Part shown: in pieces, positions 1 to 8,347 of the stretch
Numbering within the stretch: the stretch's first letter is position 1
How the letters are laid out: each line of letters opens with the position of its first letter
DNA from: Gracilaria domingensis
Taxonomy: Eukaryota; Rhodophyta; Florideophyceae; Gracilariales; Gracilariaceae
Direction of reading: 5' to 3'
Length of the DNA: 20,621 nt
NCBI GenBank assembly: GCA_022539475.1
Contig: VCMS01000527.1
Coordinates: 1-20,621, forward strand
Notes under the pieces: model-generated
Seen by the model: only the letters and a program-made list of their open reading frames with translations
The model's database searches: none
What the model was told of the DNA's origin: nothing
Program-made: the position numbers and the translations under genes

Positions 1-1259
1 GTGGAAGAGATTCTTCACGTCGAGTATCCGACAGACATCCTGGAAGAAACGTGCAGTAAACTGCGGACCATTATCTGAGAGGAGATTGACCGGGGGACCG
101 TAGACCATAACCCAATGGCGAACGAATGCCTCCGCAACACTGCGTGCTGTAATCGACTTCAACGGAACTGTCCGGACTAGCTTACTGAATCTATCCGTAA
201 TAACGAGTAAGAACCGATTTCCTCGGGAAGTACGCAAGAACTCACCGAGTATATCGATGGCAATAAACTCCAACGGCGCCCTTGCGGGGAAAAGTGTTAG
301 TTTCTTCGCATGGCGACGCTGTTTAACTCGCTCGCGAGCACAATGTGTACACGCCTTCACGGTGGTGTAGCAGTCCAACGCTAACGCGTGCCAGTAGAAA
401 TCCCGACGCAGTGTCGTGTATAACCGCTTAGCACCCGGATGGGAAGCCATCCGCGAGTGATGCGAGAGATGCAATACCCTTGTTTGTAAGGAGTGAGGAA
501 CCACAATCTGTGGGGCAGAACGAACCACTCTGACGAGGTAACCTTGTGTGTTGACCCCGAACGGGATGTTAGCACCACCATTAATTTGGGAGCGTATCCT
601 CGTACAGAACGGGTCAGATTGCTGTTCCCGCACCAGCTCTTCTGGGGTAATGGGGACGAATGTACCGGATTCCGGGTCTTCCCCGTCTGCGACGAGCAAA
701 TCATCACAGATGTCGTCCGACACGATGTCGTAGTCTTCATCACCCTCCTCCATGAGGAAACAGGGGATATCTTTATCCTCGTCATCGAGGGGTAAAGCTT
801 CACCTTCAGTTCCTAGACGTGAAAGAGCATCCGCTTGCGCGTTTAAACAACCCTTCTTATAGGTGACCTCGTAGTCAAACTCGGCAAGCCGAAGACGCCA
901 ACGCATTAAGCGTCCGGAAGGCTCCGTGACTGACATTAACCAACGCAAGGCGGAATGATCCGTATTGACGGTAAAGTGCACACCCATAAGATATGGTCGT
1001 AGAGTCTGCAAAGCCCATACCATGGCGAGACACTCCTTCTCGGATACCGAGTAATTGCGCTCGTGCACGTTGAGTGTACGAGACCAATAGCCAATTGGTT
1101 TGCGTTCCCCTTCGGGTGTAGTCTGAAAGAGAGCGCAGCCAATTTGGTAATCGCTCGAATCCGTATCCACGGTGTACGGCAACCCGTTCTTCGGTAACGC
1201 TAACACGGGTGCCGTGGTAACAGCCTCTTTAAGAGAGTTGAAAGCCTCCACTTGCGTGG
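1..1259 (-). CDS. pol: Element A pol, distal part: RNase H and integrase (partial, broken upstream)
   Basis: An open frame (codons covering 1-3, 4-6 and so on) runs from about 1259 to the left edge without a stop. It starts in the RT-RNase H connection. RNase H signatures VDTDSSD (about 1153-1173), EKECLA, NTDHSALRW and QADALSR follow. After an acidic linker comes the integrase: an HHCC zinc finger (histidines in LSHHSRMASHPG, cysteines in KACTHC at about 340-357), then the core with its first catalytic Asp in IDILG (253-255) and its second in SDNGPQF (73-75). The catalytic Glu would lie beyond the edge. This frame has no start of its own. It is offset by one base from the upstream protease-RT frame, and the sense of the protein requires the two to join. 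The join falls at a run of four C on the coding strand (1258-1261) where one base appears to be missing. Confidence 0.9.
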
Positions 1260-3341
1260 GGTAAGTGGTCCCAATTTGGGCGGTTGTCCCTTCTTCAGGA
1301 GTTCGTTGAGCGGTCCCGCGATCTTCGCGAAGCGAGAAATGAACCGTCTATAAACGTTGCATAGCCCCAGAAAGGAGCGTAGCTTTGTCTGTGTAGTGGG
1401 GTGCTTCGCCTCTTTGAGGGACTTCACGCGAGCTTCCTCGATCAGTAACCGTCCTGGACGTATGACATGGCCCAGATACTTCACTGAGTCAGTGAAAAAC
1501 TCACACTTCCTCAATTTGAGAGTAATTCCAGCATCCCGCAAAGCGGTCATTATCTCCCGAACATGTTCGAGGTGATCGTCCAAACTGTTGGAAAACACGA
1601 TGATGTCATCGAGGTATACCAAGCAACTCCGCCATTTGAAGCGAGCTAACAAAATGTCCAGAGCACGCTGAAACGTAGCGGGGGCGTTCGTTAACCCGAA
1701 CGGCATACGCTTAAAGCGGTATAGTCCTGAATGACAGGTAAACGCGGTCTTGTCACGGTCTTCCGGTCTAACTGGTACTTGCCAGTAACCCCAGTTTGCA
1801 TCCAAAGTGGAGAACACAGTAGCATCGCCAAGCGAGTCGATATACTCGTCCATACGAGGTATGGGGTACACGTCTTTGACGGTGACATCGTTCAAGCGAC
1901 GATAGTCGATACAAAAGCGCCAGGACCCATCGGGTTTCGGAGCCAGTACAACTGGAGATGCCCACGGCGACTGAGCCGGTTCTATCACGCCAGCGCGGAG
2001 CATTTTGTTGATCTGAAACTCTTCCTCTTCCCGTGCTTTCGGGCCTGCCCTGTAAGGGTGCTGAGCAATCGGCTTGGTCCCCGGCAGGAGGTCAATCCGG
2101 TGTTCCGTAGTTGAAACCTCTCCGAGGGAACCATCCCACATTGGTGTAAACTCTCGCAACATGTTGCGCAACTTCTCACGGTGTGAAACCGGTACATGAC
2201 CGAGATTCAATTCTTCTAACTCCTTGATAGGGTCAATCTTGTCATAACTCGTAGGAACGGTCCTAGCTTCCGAGTCATTCGTGTGTTCAACCGTCTGGGA
2301 CGGGTCCGACGCAGACGAGCGCGACGATTCTCCCTCCCCCTCCTTAGGGTGAAGCAAACCAGTGCGTTCTTCAGCAAGCCCGAGCATCTCGGGGGCAGTC
2401 ACCTTTGTAGGGATAAGCGCCGTAGGGTGCGGTAAGACAGTACCAATTACTTGGTTCTTCACCAGATACTGGGGCTTCTTGCCAAAGTTGGCCAACATAA
2501 CCCGAAAGGGGTGTTCGCTGTTGATTTGAACAACTCCGTTCGCCAACGCGACCTGATACTTCTCGTATAACGAGTTCAATGGTTGAACAACCCGCAAACC
2601 ACGCGGTGCGGCAGTAACATCAACCCAAACCTGGGATTCTGGCGGAATAGAAATTGCACGCGCTACGCGGAGCTTCGGCGACTCCTTCGGAGGTGAGGAA
2701 TCCTGTAGAGGAGCGGGTAGTGGTACCAGCTTAGCTGACGCTCGGCGTAATGAGCGACGAACAATCGGTACAACCGAACCATCTTCCATTTCCACTTCAC
2801 GCGCACGCGGTCGTATGGCTTCGACATATCTGTCGCAGAAGTCACACCCTAGAATGACAGGGGCAGCGAGCGTCCTGCAGACGATGAATTCTACCTGCTC
2901 GATGCAGTTACCAATCCTGACAATCAGTGAAACCATTCCAGCCGTTTGTAACGGGTTATTGTTAGCATCTGCCACGTCCATGACGGGTCCAGAGCGGATT
3001 CGACAACGGACTTCCGGCGGTAGTAACGACTCAACAATGAAGTTGGGGCCAGCACCTGTATCCAAGACAGAGAGATGACGCACCATATACTGGGTGGATA
3101 GGCCAAGGTCAGCAAATATCTTGTAGTTTCGCTTGGCCAGCACCATGACTCGATCCGGGATCCGGTTGTTCCTGAACCGTATCCACGGGCGACGTAACAC
3201 ACCGATGGTGGTAGAGTCCACGTCTAAGACGGTCTGTTTCCTCGAAAGGATTTTGACCTGGGAGCGAGGCGGTGACGCCTCGGGCGCCGTAGACCTCGAC
3301 TCGGGCGCCTCTCCATTGGAGACTCCCGTACTCAGTTTAAC
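1200..3341 (-). CDS. pol: Element A pol, proximal part: protease and reverse transcriptase
   Basis: The frame is open from 3356 down to a TAG at 1200-1202, and its first 25 bases overlap the end of gag in the -1 frame. I give 3341 as the start because that is where a -1 slip would enter it. No good ATG exists; the first usable-looking codon is a GTG at 3221. Counting from that GTG, the retropepsin motif LDTGAG has its Asp at residue 54, with VILG about 60-65 residues later. RT follows a charged linker: the first catalytic Asp is about residue 474 (STLDANWGYW) and the YLDD box is about 536-539. RT then runs into the connection domain (SFLGLCNVYRRF). The last 15-20 residues before TAG are out of frame, because the correct continuation is in the neighbouring frame. 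Most family members, including element B, have SGYWQ where this copy has WGYWQ, which may impair the enzyme. Confidence 0.88.
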   Translation of the reverse strand, partial: VKLSTGVSNGEAPESRSTAPEASPPRSQVKILSRKQTVLDVDSTTIGVLRRPWIRFRNNRIPDRVMVLAKRNYKIFADLGLSTQYMVRHLSVLDTGAGPNFIVESLLPPEVRCRIRSGPVMDVADANNNPLQTAGMVSLIVRIGNCIEQVEFIVCRTLAAPVILGCDFCDRYVEAIRPRAREVEMEDGSVVPIVRRSLRRASAKLVPLPAPLQDSSPPKESPKLRVARAISIPPESQVWVDVTAAPRGLRVVQPLNSLYEKYQVALANGVVQINSEHPFRVMLANFGKKPQYLVKNQVIGTVLPHPTALIPTKVTAPEMLGLAEERTGLLHPKEGEGESSRSSASDPSQTVEHTNDSEARTVPTSYDKIDPIKELEELNLGHVPVSHREKLRNMLREFTPMWDGSLGEVSTTEHRIDLLPGTKPIAQHPYRAGPKAREEEEFQINKMLRAGVIEPAQSPWASPVVLAPKPDGSWRFCIDYRRLNDVTVKDVYPIPRMDEYIDSLGDATVFSTLDANWGYWQVPVRPEDRDKTAFTCHSGLYRFKRMPFGLTNAPATFQRALDILLARFKWRSCLVYLDDIIVFSNSLDDHLEHVREIMTALRDAGITLKLRKCEFFTDSVKYLGHVIRPGRLLIEEARVKSLKEAKHPTTQTKLRSFLGLCNVYRRFISRFAKIAGPLNELLKKGQPPKLGPLTPRKWRLSTLLKRLLPRHPC
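2329..2346 (-). promoter_or_regulatory. Internal polypurine tract-like sequence in element A (PR-RT linker)
   Basis: The coding strand reads TAAGGAGGGGGAGGGAGA. Its first ten bases equal the core of element B's terminal polypurine tract (8311-8322). It lies in the low-complexity linker between protease and RT (residues PKEGEGE), at the same place as a copy in element B (15410-15425). It could act as an internal plus-strand priming site. The function is inferred. Confidence 0.45.
3332..3341 (-). promoter_or_regulatory. Putative -1 ribosomal frameshift site, gag to pol of element A
   Basis: The coding strand reads G TTA AAC TGA in the gag frame, with TGA being the gag stop. A -1 slip gives GTT AAA CTG, which is exactly the open pol frame. 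GUUAAAC is a known slippery heptamer (arterivirus ORF1a/1b). Twelve bases downstream a short hairpin can form (TCTCC-AAT-GGAGA, 3310-3322), and a 7-bp perfect stem with a 4-base loop lies at 3265-3282. Frame and overlap are seen directly; use as a frameshift site is inferred. Confidence 0.65.
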
Positions 3342-5416
3342 TGAGTTCCATCCGTTCTAACGGGAACGGCGTCCTGTGCAGCAGGCATCTTCACAGATTC
3401 CTGTGGAACAGCGACAGAACTACCCGCAACAGCGGTTGCCGCCACGGCTTGAGCCGGTGAAACATTGACCTGGGTCGAACCAGAGTGCAGTAACGCAGCC
3501 AATTCTGCAGCAGACACCCTACGGGGGTACTCAGCCTTCGCACGCAGATATGCGGTTACCGGCACTGACGCCTGTTCGGCGGGGGTCAGCGCTTCAAAAT
3601 TCGCCACAACCGTGGGCATTTCCCTCATCGAGAGGTTGCAGTTCGGAGCTGCATGCCCGTGGTTGTAACACGTGAAACAGATCAGGGGTGGTCTTCCGGA
3701 ACTCCGTGGGTCTTGGAACTTCACCGTTCGCGGGTCTACCCAACCAGGTCGCTGGTAACGACTCCCTGAATAGGGTACTTGAGGACCGCGAACGCGTGGA
3801 CGGTCTGCGTAAAGCAGCGCATCTTCCGTCTTCGACGAGGCTTCTGAAGTAGAAGGCAACTCCGTAGTCGGAATAGAATCCAGGTCCACCTGTGCGAGAT
3901 GTAAGTTATCCACATCGTGGCCAGAAAAGTCCTGCAGTAGCAGTGAAGCCGATGACGACCCTCCTTCGAGGTGCAACGCTTTGGTTGAAACCCGGTATCC
4001 GATGCGTGCGCGCAAGGCGTCTCCCTCCGCCTTCGCGTACTGCACTAACTCCAGATAGGTAGTCTTCTTCCGGTCTTCCCGTCGCTGGGCAACCAGAGTG
4101 CGAATAGCCGGATTCAATCCGTTGATAAACAGCGTGCAGCGCTCGTTTGAGGAGTAAACATTGCCACAACGGTGGAATGCCTTATTCAGGCGTACCGAGT
4201 ACTCGGTTTCCGACTCCTTCGGGCGTTGTTTCGTCTCCCGCAACGCGGTGATTGCTTCCTCGATAGAGGTATTTATCGCATACGAGCGCAACAAATACTG
4301 CACTGCTTCGGGCCAGCAGGTGACCCCTCCTTCAGAGGCGCGAGATGAACCTCTTACAGAGTTATACTGATCTTCAGCGAGTCCACGTAGAAAATACGGT
4401 AAGGCAACATAAGCTTGCCCCTCACTCATGCCGAGGATGTCAGCTTCCGCTACAAAGCGTGAAAGAAAGTCAAGCACCAGAATGGGATCCTCCCCAGTGA
4501 ACAACTGGTTGCGAAAGGTTAAGGACATGCGTTTGATGCAGTCCTTCACCTTACCCGTGCCACGGGGCGTCCGGTTCAGACTTGAATCTTCCAAACGGTA
4601 ATACCGGTAAGATAACAACCTTTTGAACAAGGGATTCGTCGGCTCCAGTTCCCTCAAACCTGAGTGCTTTCGCCCCCGTTTCCGGGTACCAACAACACCA
4701 TAGGTGGACGTAGAACTCTGCGAACGCGTAGAACGAGCGCGACGTTCACCGTCACTTGACGAGCTCGATGATAAGGAACCCGCCGAGCGGTTTGAAATAC
4801 CAGAAGACTGTGACGAATCCGATTCATACTCGTCGACATTCCTCTTCTTAGAGCGACTCTTCCCGGACTTCCGGTCACGTGTACCACGAGACACTCCCGC
4901 AGAGGCGGCAGCAGGGCCGTCATCCTCACGGATGGTGGCCTCTAACGTCTCAAGACGGCCAAGGATCCGAATGAACTTCGTGTTAACCTCCTCGGTGAAA
5001 CCGGGATATCCTTGAAGAACCTCCAAGAGGGCATTAACATCCTTCCGTAAAATACGTAGATCATCTGATACACCTCCGTTGAGGGCTGCGTCAACCTTCA
5101 AACGAAGTGTGTCGACCTCGGAAACGAGTGCTTCATGAGAACTCCTCATGACAGCAGTCTGAGCCTCAAGCACACGAACTTGAGTCTCCAACTCGTTTAC
5201 GAGCGCATCCTTCGCCGCGACAGCGGGTATAAGACCCTCCAAAGGAGCAGATGAGGGCCCAGCCACTGGGGCGTCAGACGACTTGTCAGGCTGTTTCCGG
5301 TTTCCGGGTTTCCTTCCATCACCCTGTAGGGGTTCAGGAACAGACCGCAGACGTGGGGGCAAGCCAGAGCCAACGGAGCGAGACTTCGTAGGGCTCGAGC
5401 GCTTGCCCGACGCCAT
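3332..5416 (-). CDS. gag: Element A Gag (capsid/nucleocapsid)
   Basis: This is an uninterrupted 694-residue frame. I start it at the ATG at 5414-5416 (MASGKRSS), which has a purine at -3; the frame extends upstream only to a TTG. The order is: a basic and proline/serine-rich N-terminus; a predicted coiled coil (about 60-155, with heptad-like ELETQVRVLEAQ); a basic Arg/Lys segment followed by a serine-rich tract (about 170-240, possible nuclear-localisation signals); and a Ty3-type capsid domain (about 265-480, including FTGEDPILVLDFLSRF and CGNVYSSNERCTLFINGL). One CCHC zinc knuckle, CFTCYNHGHAAPNC, lies at residues 580-593 and would bind element RNA. The C-terminus is Ala/Val-rich. The stop overlaps the pol frame, so most product would be Gag alone, with Gag-Pol made by frameshifting. 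The broken gag of element B is homologous. Confidence 0.92.
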   Translation of the reverse strand: MASGKRSSPTKSRSVGSGLPPRLRSVPEPLQGDGRKPGNRKQPDKSSDAPVAGPSSAPLEGLIPAVAAKDALVNELETQVRVLEAQTAVMRSSHEALVSEVDTLRLKVDAALNGGVSDDLRILRKDVNALLEVLQGYPGFTEEVNTKFIRILGRLETLEATIREDDGPAAASAGVSRGTRDRKSGKSRSKKRNVDEYESDSSQSSGISNRSAGSLSSSSSSDGERRARSTRSQSSTSTYGVVGTRKRGRKHSGLRELEPTNPLFKRLLSYRYYRLEDSSLNRTPRGTGKVKDCIKRMSLTFRNQLFTGEDPILVLDFLSRFVAEADILGMSEGQAYVALPYFLRGLAEDQYNSVRGSSRASEGGVTCWPEAVQYLLRSYAINTSIEEAITALRETKQRPKESETEYSVRLNKAFHRCGNVYSSNERCTLFINGLNPAIRTLVAQRREDRKKTTYLELVQYAKAEGDALRARIGYRVSTKALHLEGGSSSASLLLQDFSGHDVDNLHLAQVDLDSIPTTELPSTSEASSKTEDALLYADRPRVRGPQVPYSGSRYQRPGWVDPRTVKFQDPRSSGRPPLICFTCYNHGHAAPNCNLSMREMPTVVANFEALTPAEQASVPVTAYLRAKAEYPRRVSAAELAALLHSGSTQVNVSPAQAVAATAVAGSSVAVPQESVKMPAAQDAVPVRTDGTQLN

Positions 5417-5835
5417 CGTCCACGACGAGATACAACCAGAAAACTGGGAACAGGAAAGCAAAACAACAAATTAACCTCGAATGAGTGTAGCGTCCTCACA
5501 CGAGTGACGATAACCGACAAATCGGACGAACCAACCGTACCAACGGGAACAGCCGTATACGGAATTAGGGCTGATTCGACCAGATTGCTGGGAACAGTAG
5601 ACAACCCAAACGGGGTGACAACAACCGTACCGACGGGAATCACACACTACGGAAATAGGTAGTGCCACCGGTAGTAAACCGTGTCCAAACAACAACCCAA
5701 AATGAGGAAAGCAGTACCAACACGACGTCTGTCGGCAAAGCCTTCCAGTAGAAACTGTGTAGTGTATCTCCACGACCAGATACGAACCGGCAAACCGGAA
5801 ATTGATCAGAAAACCAACTTGCTGGATCAACGCGA
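5417..5835 (-). other. Element A untranslated leader between primer-binding site and gag
   Basis: These are about 420 bases without a supportable gene. They contain an imperfect direct repeat: 18 bases at 5532-5549 and again at 5622-5639 (17 of 18 identical, on the plus strand CAACCGTACCRACGGGAA), followed in both by a similar ACGGAAWTAGG-like stretch. The leader is the expected place for RNA packaging and dimerisation signals, but nothing here proves that. Confidence 0.6.
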
Positions 5836-5854
5836 CTTCTAAGTCGGGAGACCA
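5836..5854 (-). other. Primer-binding site of element A
   Basis: The coding strand begins TGGTCTCCCGACT, two bases after the LTR end (...CAACA, then AT). The TGG start complements a tRNA 3' CCA end. It matches the primer-binding site of element B (18558-18575) except for one extra base, so both elements probably prime from the same tRNA. Confidence 0.8.
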
Positions 5855-5856
5855 AT

Positions 5857-6535
5857 TGTTGTGCAAAACCCAGCGATGGGGAAAGACACGCAAAGGCGGT
5901 TCAGACCCTCTCTCAAGAGGCGAGCACAGCAGTAGAGCGCTCCCACGGGTACGACACGGCAATGCCGGGTGTAAGACCGGGGTCGACCCTTCCCAAGTAA
6001 TGGAGGGAGCGAAGCGGCGAAGAAGACGCGTCCAGCGGTAGAGAACACACGACACAAGTCGGCAGTAGCGTCACGTGCGTAGCACGCGGTACCCACGAGT
6101 GTGGCGATGACACGCGAGAGCGGTAATAGCCCACGCGAGTGTGTCGAGCCACGAACGGTATGCACCGGTACACCAAGTAGTGCTACCTGTATAACAGGGA
6201 CAGAAATAAAGAAAACACACACAAAGTAAACACGCGAAAGCGGTAGTGGTGTTAATGATGCCGCGAGGCGGATGATGAGCCCTGCACAAGGTGCCGACTC
6301 TCCGGGAGGAGGATATCGGTCACCAAGGGTGAAACATCAGAGCCGAACACTCGGTTGGTTCGTTTACTTCCCCGACAATGGGTGCAGCTCAACCTACTAA
6401 GCAGTGTAGAGTGCCAACCCACTGTCAAGCGGTGTAGCGAAAATATCTAGAATAAACATCTAAAATACCCCAACTAATGGGTGCAAACTTCCCACACGTG
6501 TGTGACCCACCGGCTAAGCCGTGCGCCTCATAACA
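5857..6535 (-). repeat. 5' LTR of element A (inner edge firm, outer edge inferred)
   Basis: The inner edge at 5857 is set by TG two bases from the primer-binding site. The outer edge at 6535 is chosen because the plus-strand ends TGTTGTG and CATAACA form an imperfect inverted repeat (6 of 7), as LTR ends do; the partner LTR is outside the window. In the outer (U3) part a degenerate direct repeat starts with AATGGGTGCA at about 6377 and again at about 6476, each followed by a related ACCCAC...AAGC-GTG stretch. Such repeats in U3 often carry enhancer elements. No coding region is supported here. Confidence 0.55.
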
Positions 6536-6540
6536 CTAAT

Positions 6541-7767
6541 TCTAATATTAAGTATACCCAAGAATGGGCTGATCTCACCAGTTACTCATACTGTGTGCCA
6601 CCACCTCCCGGCATCGCCGTGCATGTTATGAATCGCATCAGCGAAGGAGTCCCGCAATCGCGTTGCACTACAGTGAAGAAGAAGTTCCAGTCGTCCGACG
6701 TGGGCGACAAGCCGAAGGAACGTACATGCAGTTATTGCAGTAAGCCTGGACACGGCGCCAGTCGTTGTCCAGCTAACCCGCATCGTGACACGAAGTGTCC
6801 GCGTTGTGGTAAGTTTGGTCATTCGGAGGCTACTTGTTGGTCGAAACCAAACCCGGAAGGAGTTCGCTCTGGACTGGAGGACGCCAAGTCCGAGTCTGGC
6901 GAAGAACTGAAGTTGAAGAATGAGAACCGGGGCGACCATGTTGCTCTGGTTCAGGAACAGGGTGAGGTAGATGTCGTCGCTGCCGCGAAGAGGAATGCGG
7001 ATGGTGAGGCACTACCTAAACAGGCCCGTCAGGGCGTGATGGACATCGATGTCCTTACTGGGAAGTCTTCTCGCCCTCTCGTCCGTGCGAAGCCGAAGAA
7101 GAAGAGCCGCAGGAGCAGGAAGAGCCGAAAGCCGTCGGCGACTATCCAGGACCAGGTTGGGAAGTACAACCTCCTGGCCGAGCTGGCGACAGCTCCTTGT
7201 GGGCTAACCTTTGGACAACTTCTCCGGGGCGATGCCGAGGAGGCAAGGAAGCTGCTGAGGCGTCTACTCGCCGGTAGCCTTCCTGCGAGTCATGCCTCTG
7301 TCATCCAGGGTAGGAACCTCCCCCGTCGGTTGAAGGTTGTCCCCGTTAAGCTGTACGGAACGCAGACGAATGCGTTGTTGGATTCAGGAGCAGTACCTAA
7401 CATCATGTCTACAAGGATGTGTGACATGTTGACCTTAGCTCCGTCTCCGACGAGCAGGAGAGTCACAGTCGCTGATGGAAGTTCGGCGACGGTTCTTGGT
7501 TGTGTCAAGGATGTTCCAGTCGCATTCGGTGAGAACGGCACACCGGTGGACTTCCTTGTGGTGGAGAACACGCCGTTCGACGTAATCATAGGGTGCCCGA
7601 CGTTGGAATCCCTTCGAGCTCGCCTCGATCTTGGACGCCAACAGGTACACATGACCGTTGGTGAAGAGGAGGTTGTGCTCGAGTTGTCTAACGAGCCACC
7701 GAGAGTGGATGGTGCGCTCACCGACAGTGAGGATTTCACGTCGCCAGATGAGTCTGCGGAAGAAGCT
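6541..7767 (+). pseudogene. Element C: Gag C-terminus with two zinc knuckles and retropepsin-like protease, interrupted by element B
   Basis: The frame is open from before 6541; its first ATG is at 6628. Counting from the GTG at 6481, two CCHC zinc knuckles lie at residues 83-96 (CSYCSKPGHGASRC) and 106-119 (CPRCGKFGHSEATC). A long basic linker follows (KPKKKSRRSRKSRK, about 204-217). The protease domain has LLDSGAVPN with its Asp at 301 and Ser in place of the usual Thr, a flap-like VTVADGSS, and FDVIIG at 366-371. It resembles the Gag-protease junction of LTR retrotransposons. The upstream capsid part is missing, probably lost to the boundary with element A. The frame is broken after residue 429 by element B; as it stands it reads 18 LTR-derived residues to a TAG at 7822-7824. 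The remainder resumes at 19137. No RT follows. It could also be a domesticated Gag-protease gene. Confidence 0.75.
7763..7767. repeat. Target-site duplication, left copy (AAGCT)
   Basis: AAGCT lies directly before the TG of the left LTR and is repeated exactly after the CA of the right LTR (19132-19136). A 5-bp duplication is typical of Ty3/gypsy integrases, and it fixes both ends of element B. Confidence 0.9.
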
Positions 7768-8308
7768 TGTGATATAGTACGTATCGGGAGAAAACCCGAA
7801 GCGGTCTTGAGGCGACGGAGTTAGCTGTGGCTCGAGGGAGCGACTGTAATGAATCCGTACGGGGAGTAAGGAGGAAGCACCGGGCGGTCAGCGGGGAGAG
7901 TGGGCGGTTGGTATCACCAAGCACGTTCAGGAGCGTGCAAAAGGGTACGAACGGCCTAATAAACCTTGTAGTACTTAGCTTAACGGCCTGTCGGTAGCGC
8001 TACTTGACGAGCAAGACGTACGGCAAAGGGTGCTTGGTGTTTACAACGTTAGGTCATGGCGAGGTTGGGGTCTACCTAAATATCGGGTAAACCCGCCTCT
8101 GTGCAGCCTCTAGGTAGCAACTTACAGTACTATATTACGCCTGTCACCGTCCGACCGGCACACGTGTCCTACGTACGTTTGGGACCGATATCCGATGCGG
8201 GGACAATCACGCGTACAACTATCCGCTCGGGCCAGCCCGACACGTACGACACGGCACTCCTCTCAATCCACTCCGTCCGTGCGGTCAGCCAGATCGTGCT
8301 ATACGACA
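7768..8308 (-). repeat. 3' LTR of element B (left copy)
   Basis: These 541 bases align end to end with 18577-19131. The plus-strand ends are TGTGATATAG and CTATACGACA, which form an imperfect inverted repeat. It is flanked outside by the target duplication and inside by the polypurine tract, which makes it the 3' LTR of the minus-strand element. It might also carry promoter elements for the antisense gene that starts about 870 bases inside the element. Confidence 0.93.
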
Positions 8309-8322
8309 GATTCCCCTCCTTA
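8309..8322 (-). promoter_or_regulatory. Terminal polypurine tract of element B
   Basis: The coding strand reads TAAGGAGGGGAATC directly against the 3' LTR (TGTCG...). A purine run abutting the 3' LTR is the standard primer for plus-strand DNA synthesis by RT/RNase H. The same ten-base core occurs at 2337-2346, 12181-12190 and 15416-15425. Confidence 0.88.
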
Positions 8323-8325
8323 GAT

Positions 8326-8347
8326 TGCACTCCGTCCTCGGAGTGCA
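8326..8347. other. Hairpin next to the polypurine tract
   Basis: TGCACTCCG and CGGAGTGCA form a perfect 9-bp stem with a TCCT loop, four bases inside the polypurine tract. Its role is unknown. Confidence 0.5.

Larger units (their letters stand above)
1..6535 (-). mobile_element. Element A: Ty3/gypsy LTR retrotransposon, 5' part
   Basis: On the minus strand this element has, from right to left, an LTR, a primer-binding site, a leader, gag, protease-RT, RNase H and the start of the integrase core. The order PR-RT-RH-IN is the Ty3/gypsy (Metaviridae) order. The window edge cuts it inside the integrase core, so the rest of integrase, any chromodomain and the 3' LTR are not visible. Gag is open. 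Pol is open apart from one single-base break near 1258-1261. The right boundary (6535) is inferred only from matching LTR termini, because the second LTR lies outside the window. It abuts the fragment of element C and may be inserted in it. Confidence 0.9.

Noticed and set aside
381..803. 140-codon minus-strand frame
   Set aside because: It overlaps the RNase H-integrase frame of element A in another register and shows no motif; the real frame carries the zinc finger and catalytic residues.
1255..1262. A second programmed frameshift in pol of element A
   Set aside because: It lies inside the RT-RNase H connection, where such shifts are not known, and a missing C in a C run is simpler.
5197..5643. 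148-codon minus-strand frame overlapping the start of gag
   Set aside because: It overlaps the intact gag in another frame; the repeated peptide in it comes from the leader repeat.
5811..5855. A tRNA gene at the element A primer-binding site
   Set aside because: Only the 3' end matches a tRNA pattern; there is no D-arm, anticodon arm or acceptor partner, and the position next to an LTR explains it.
5471..6055. 194-codon minus-strand frame in the LTR and leader of element A
   Set aside because: It crosses the primer-binding site and LTR edge, has low-complexity content and no domain.
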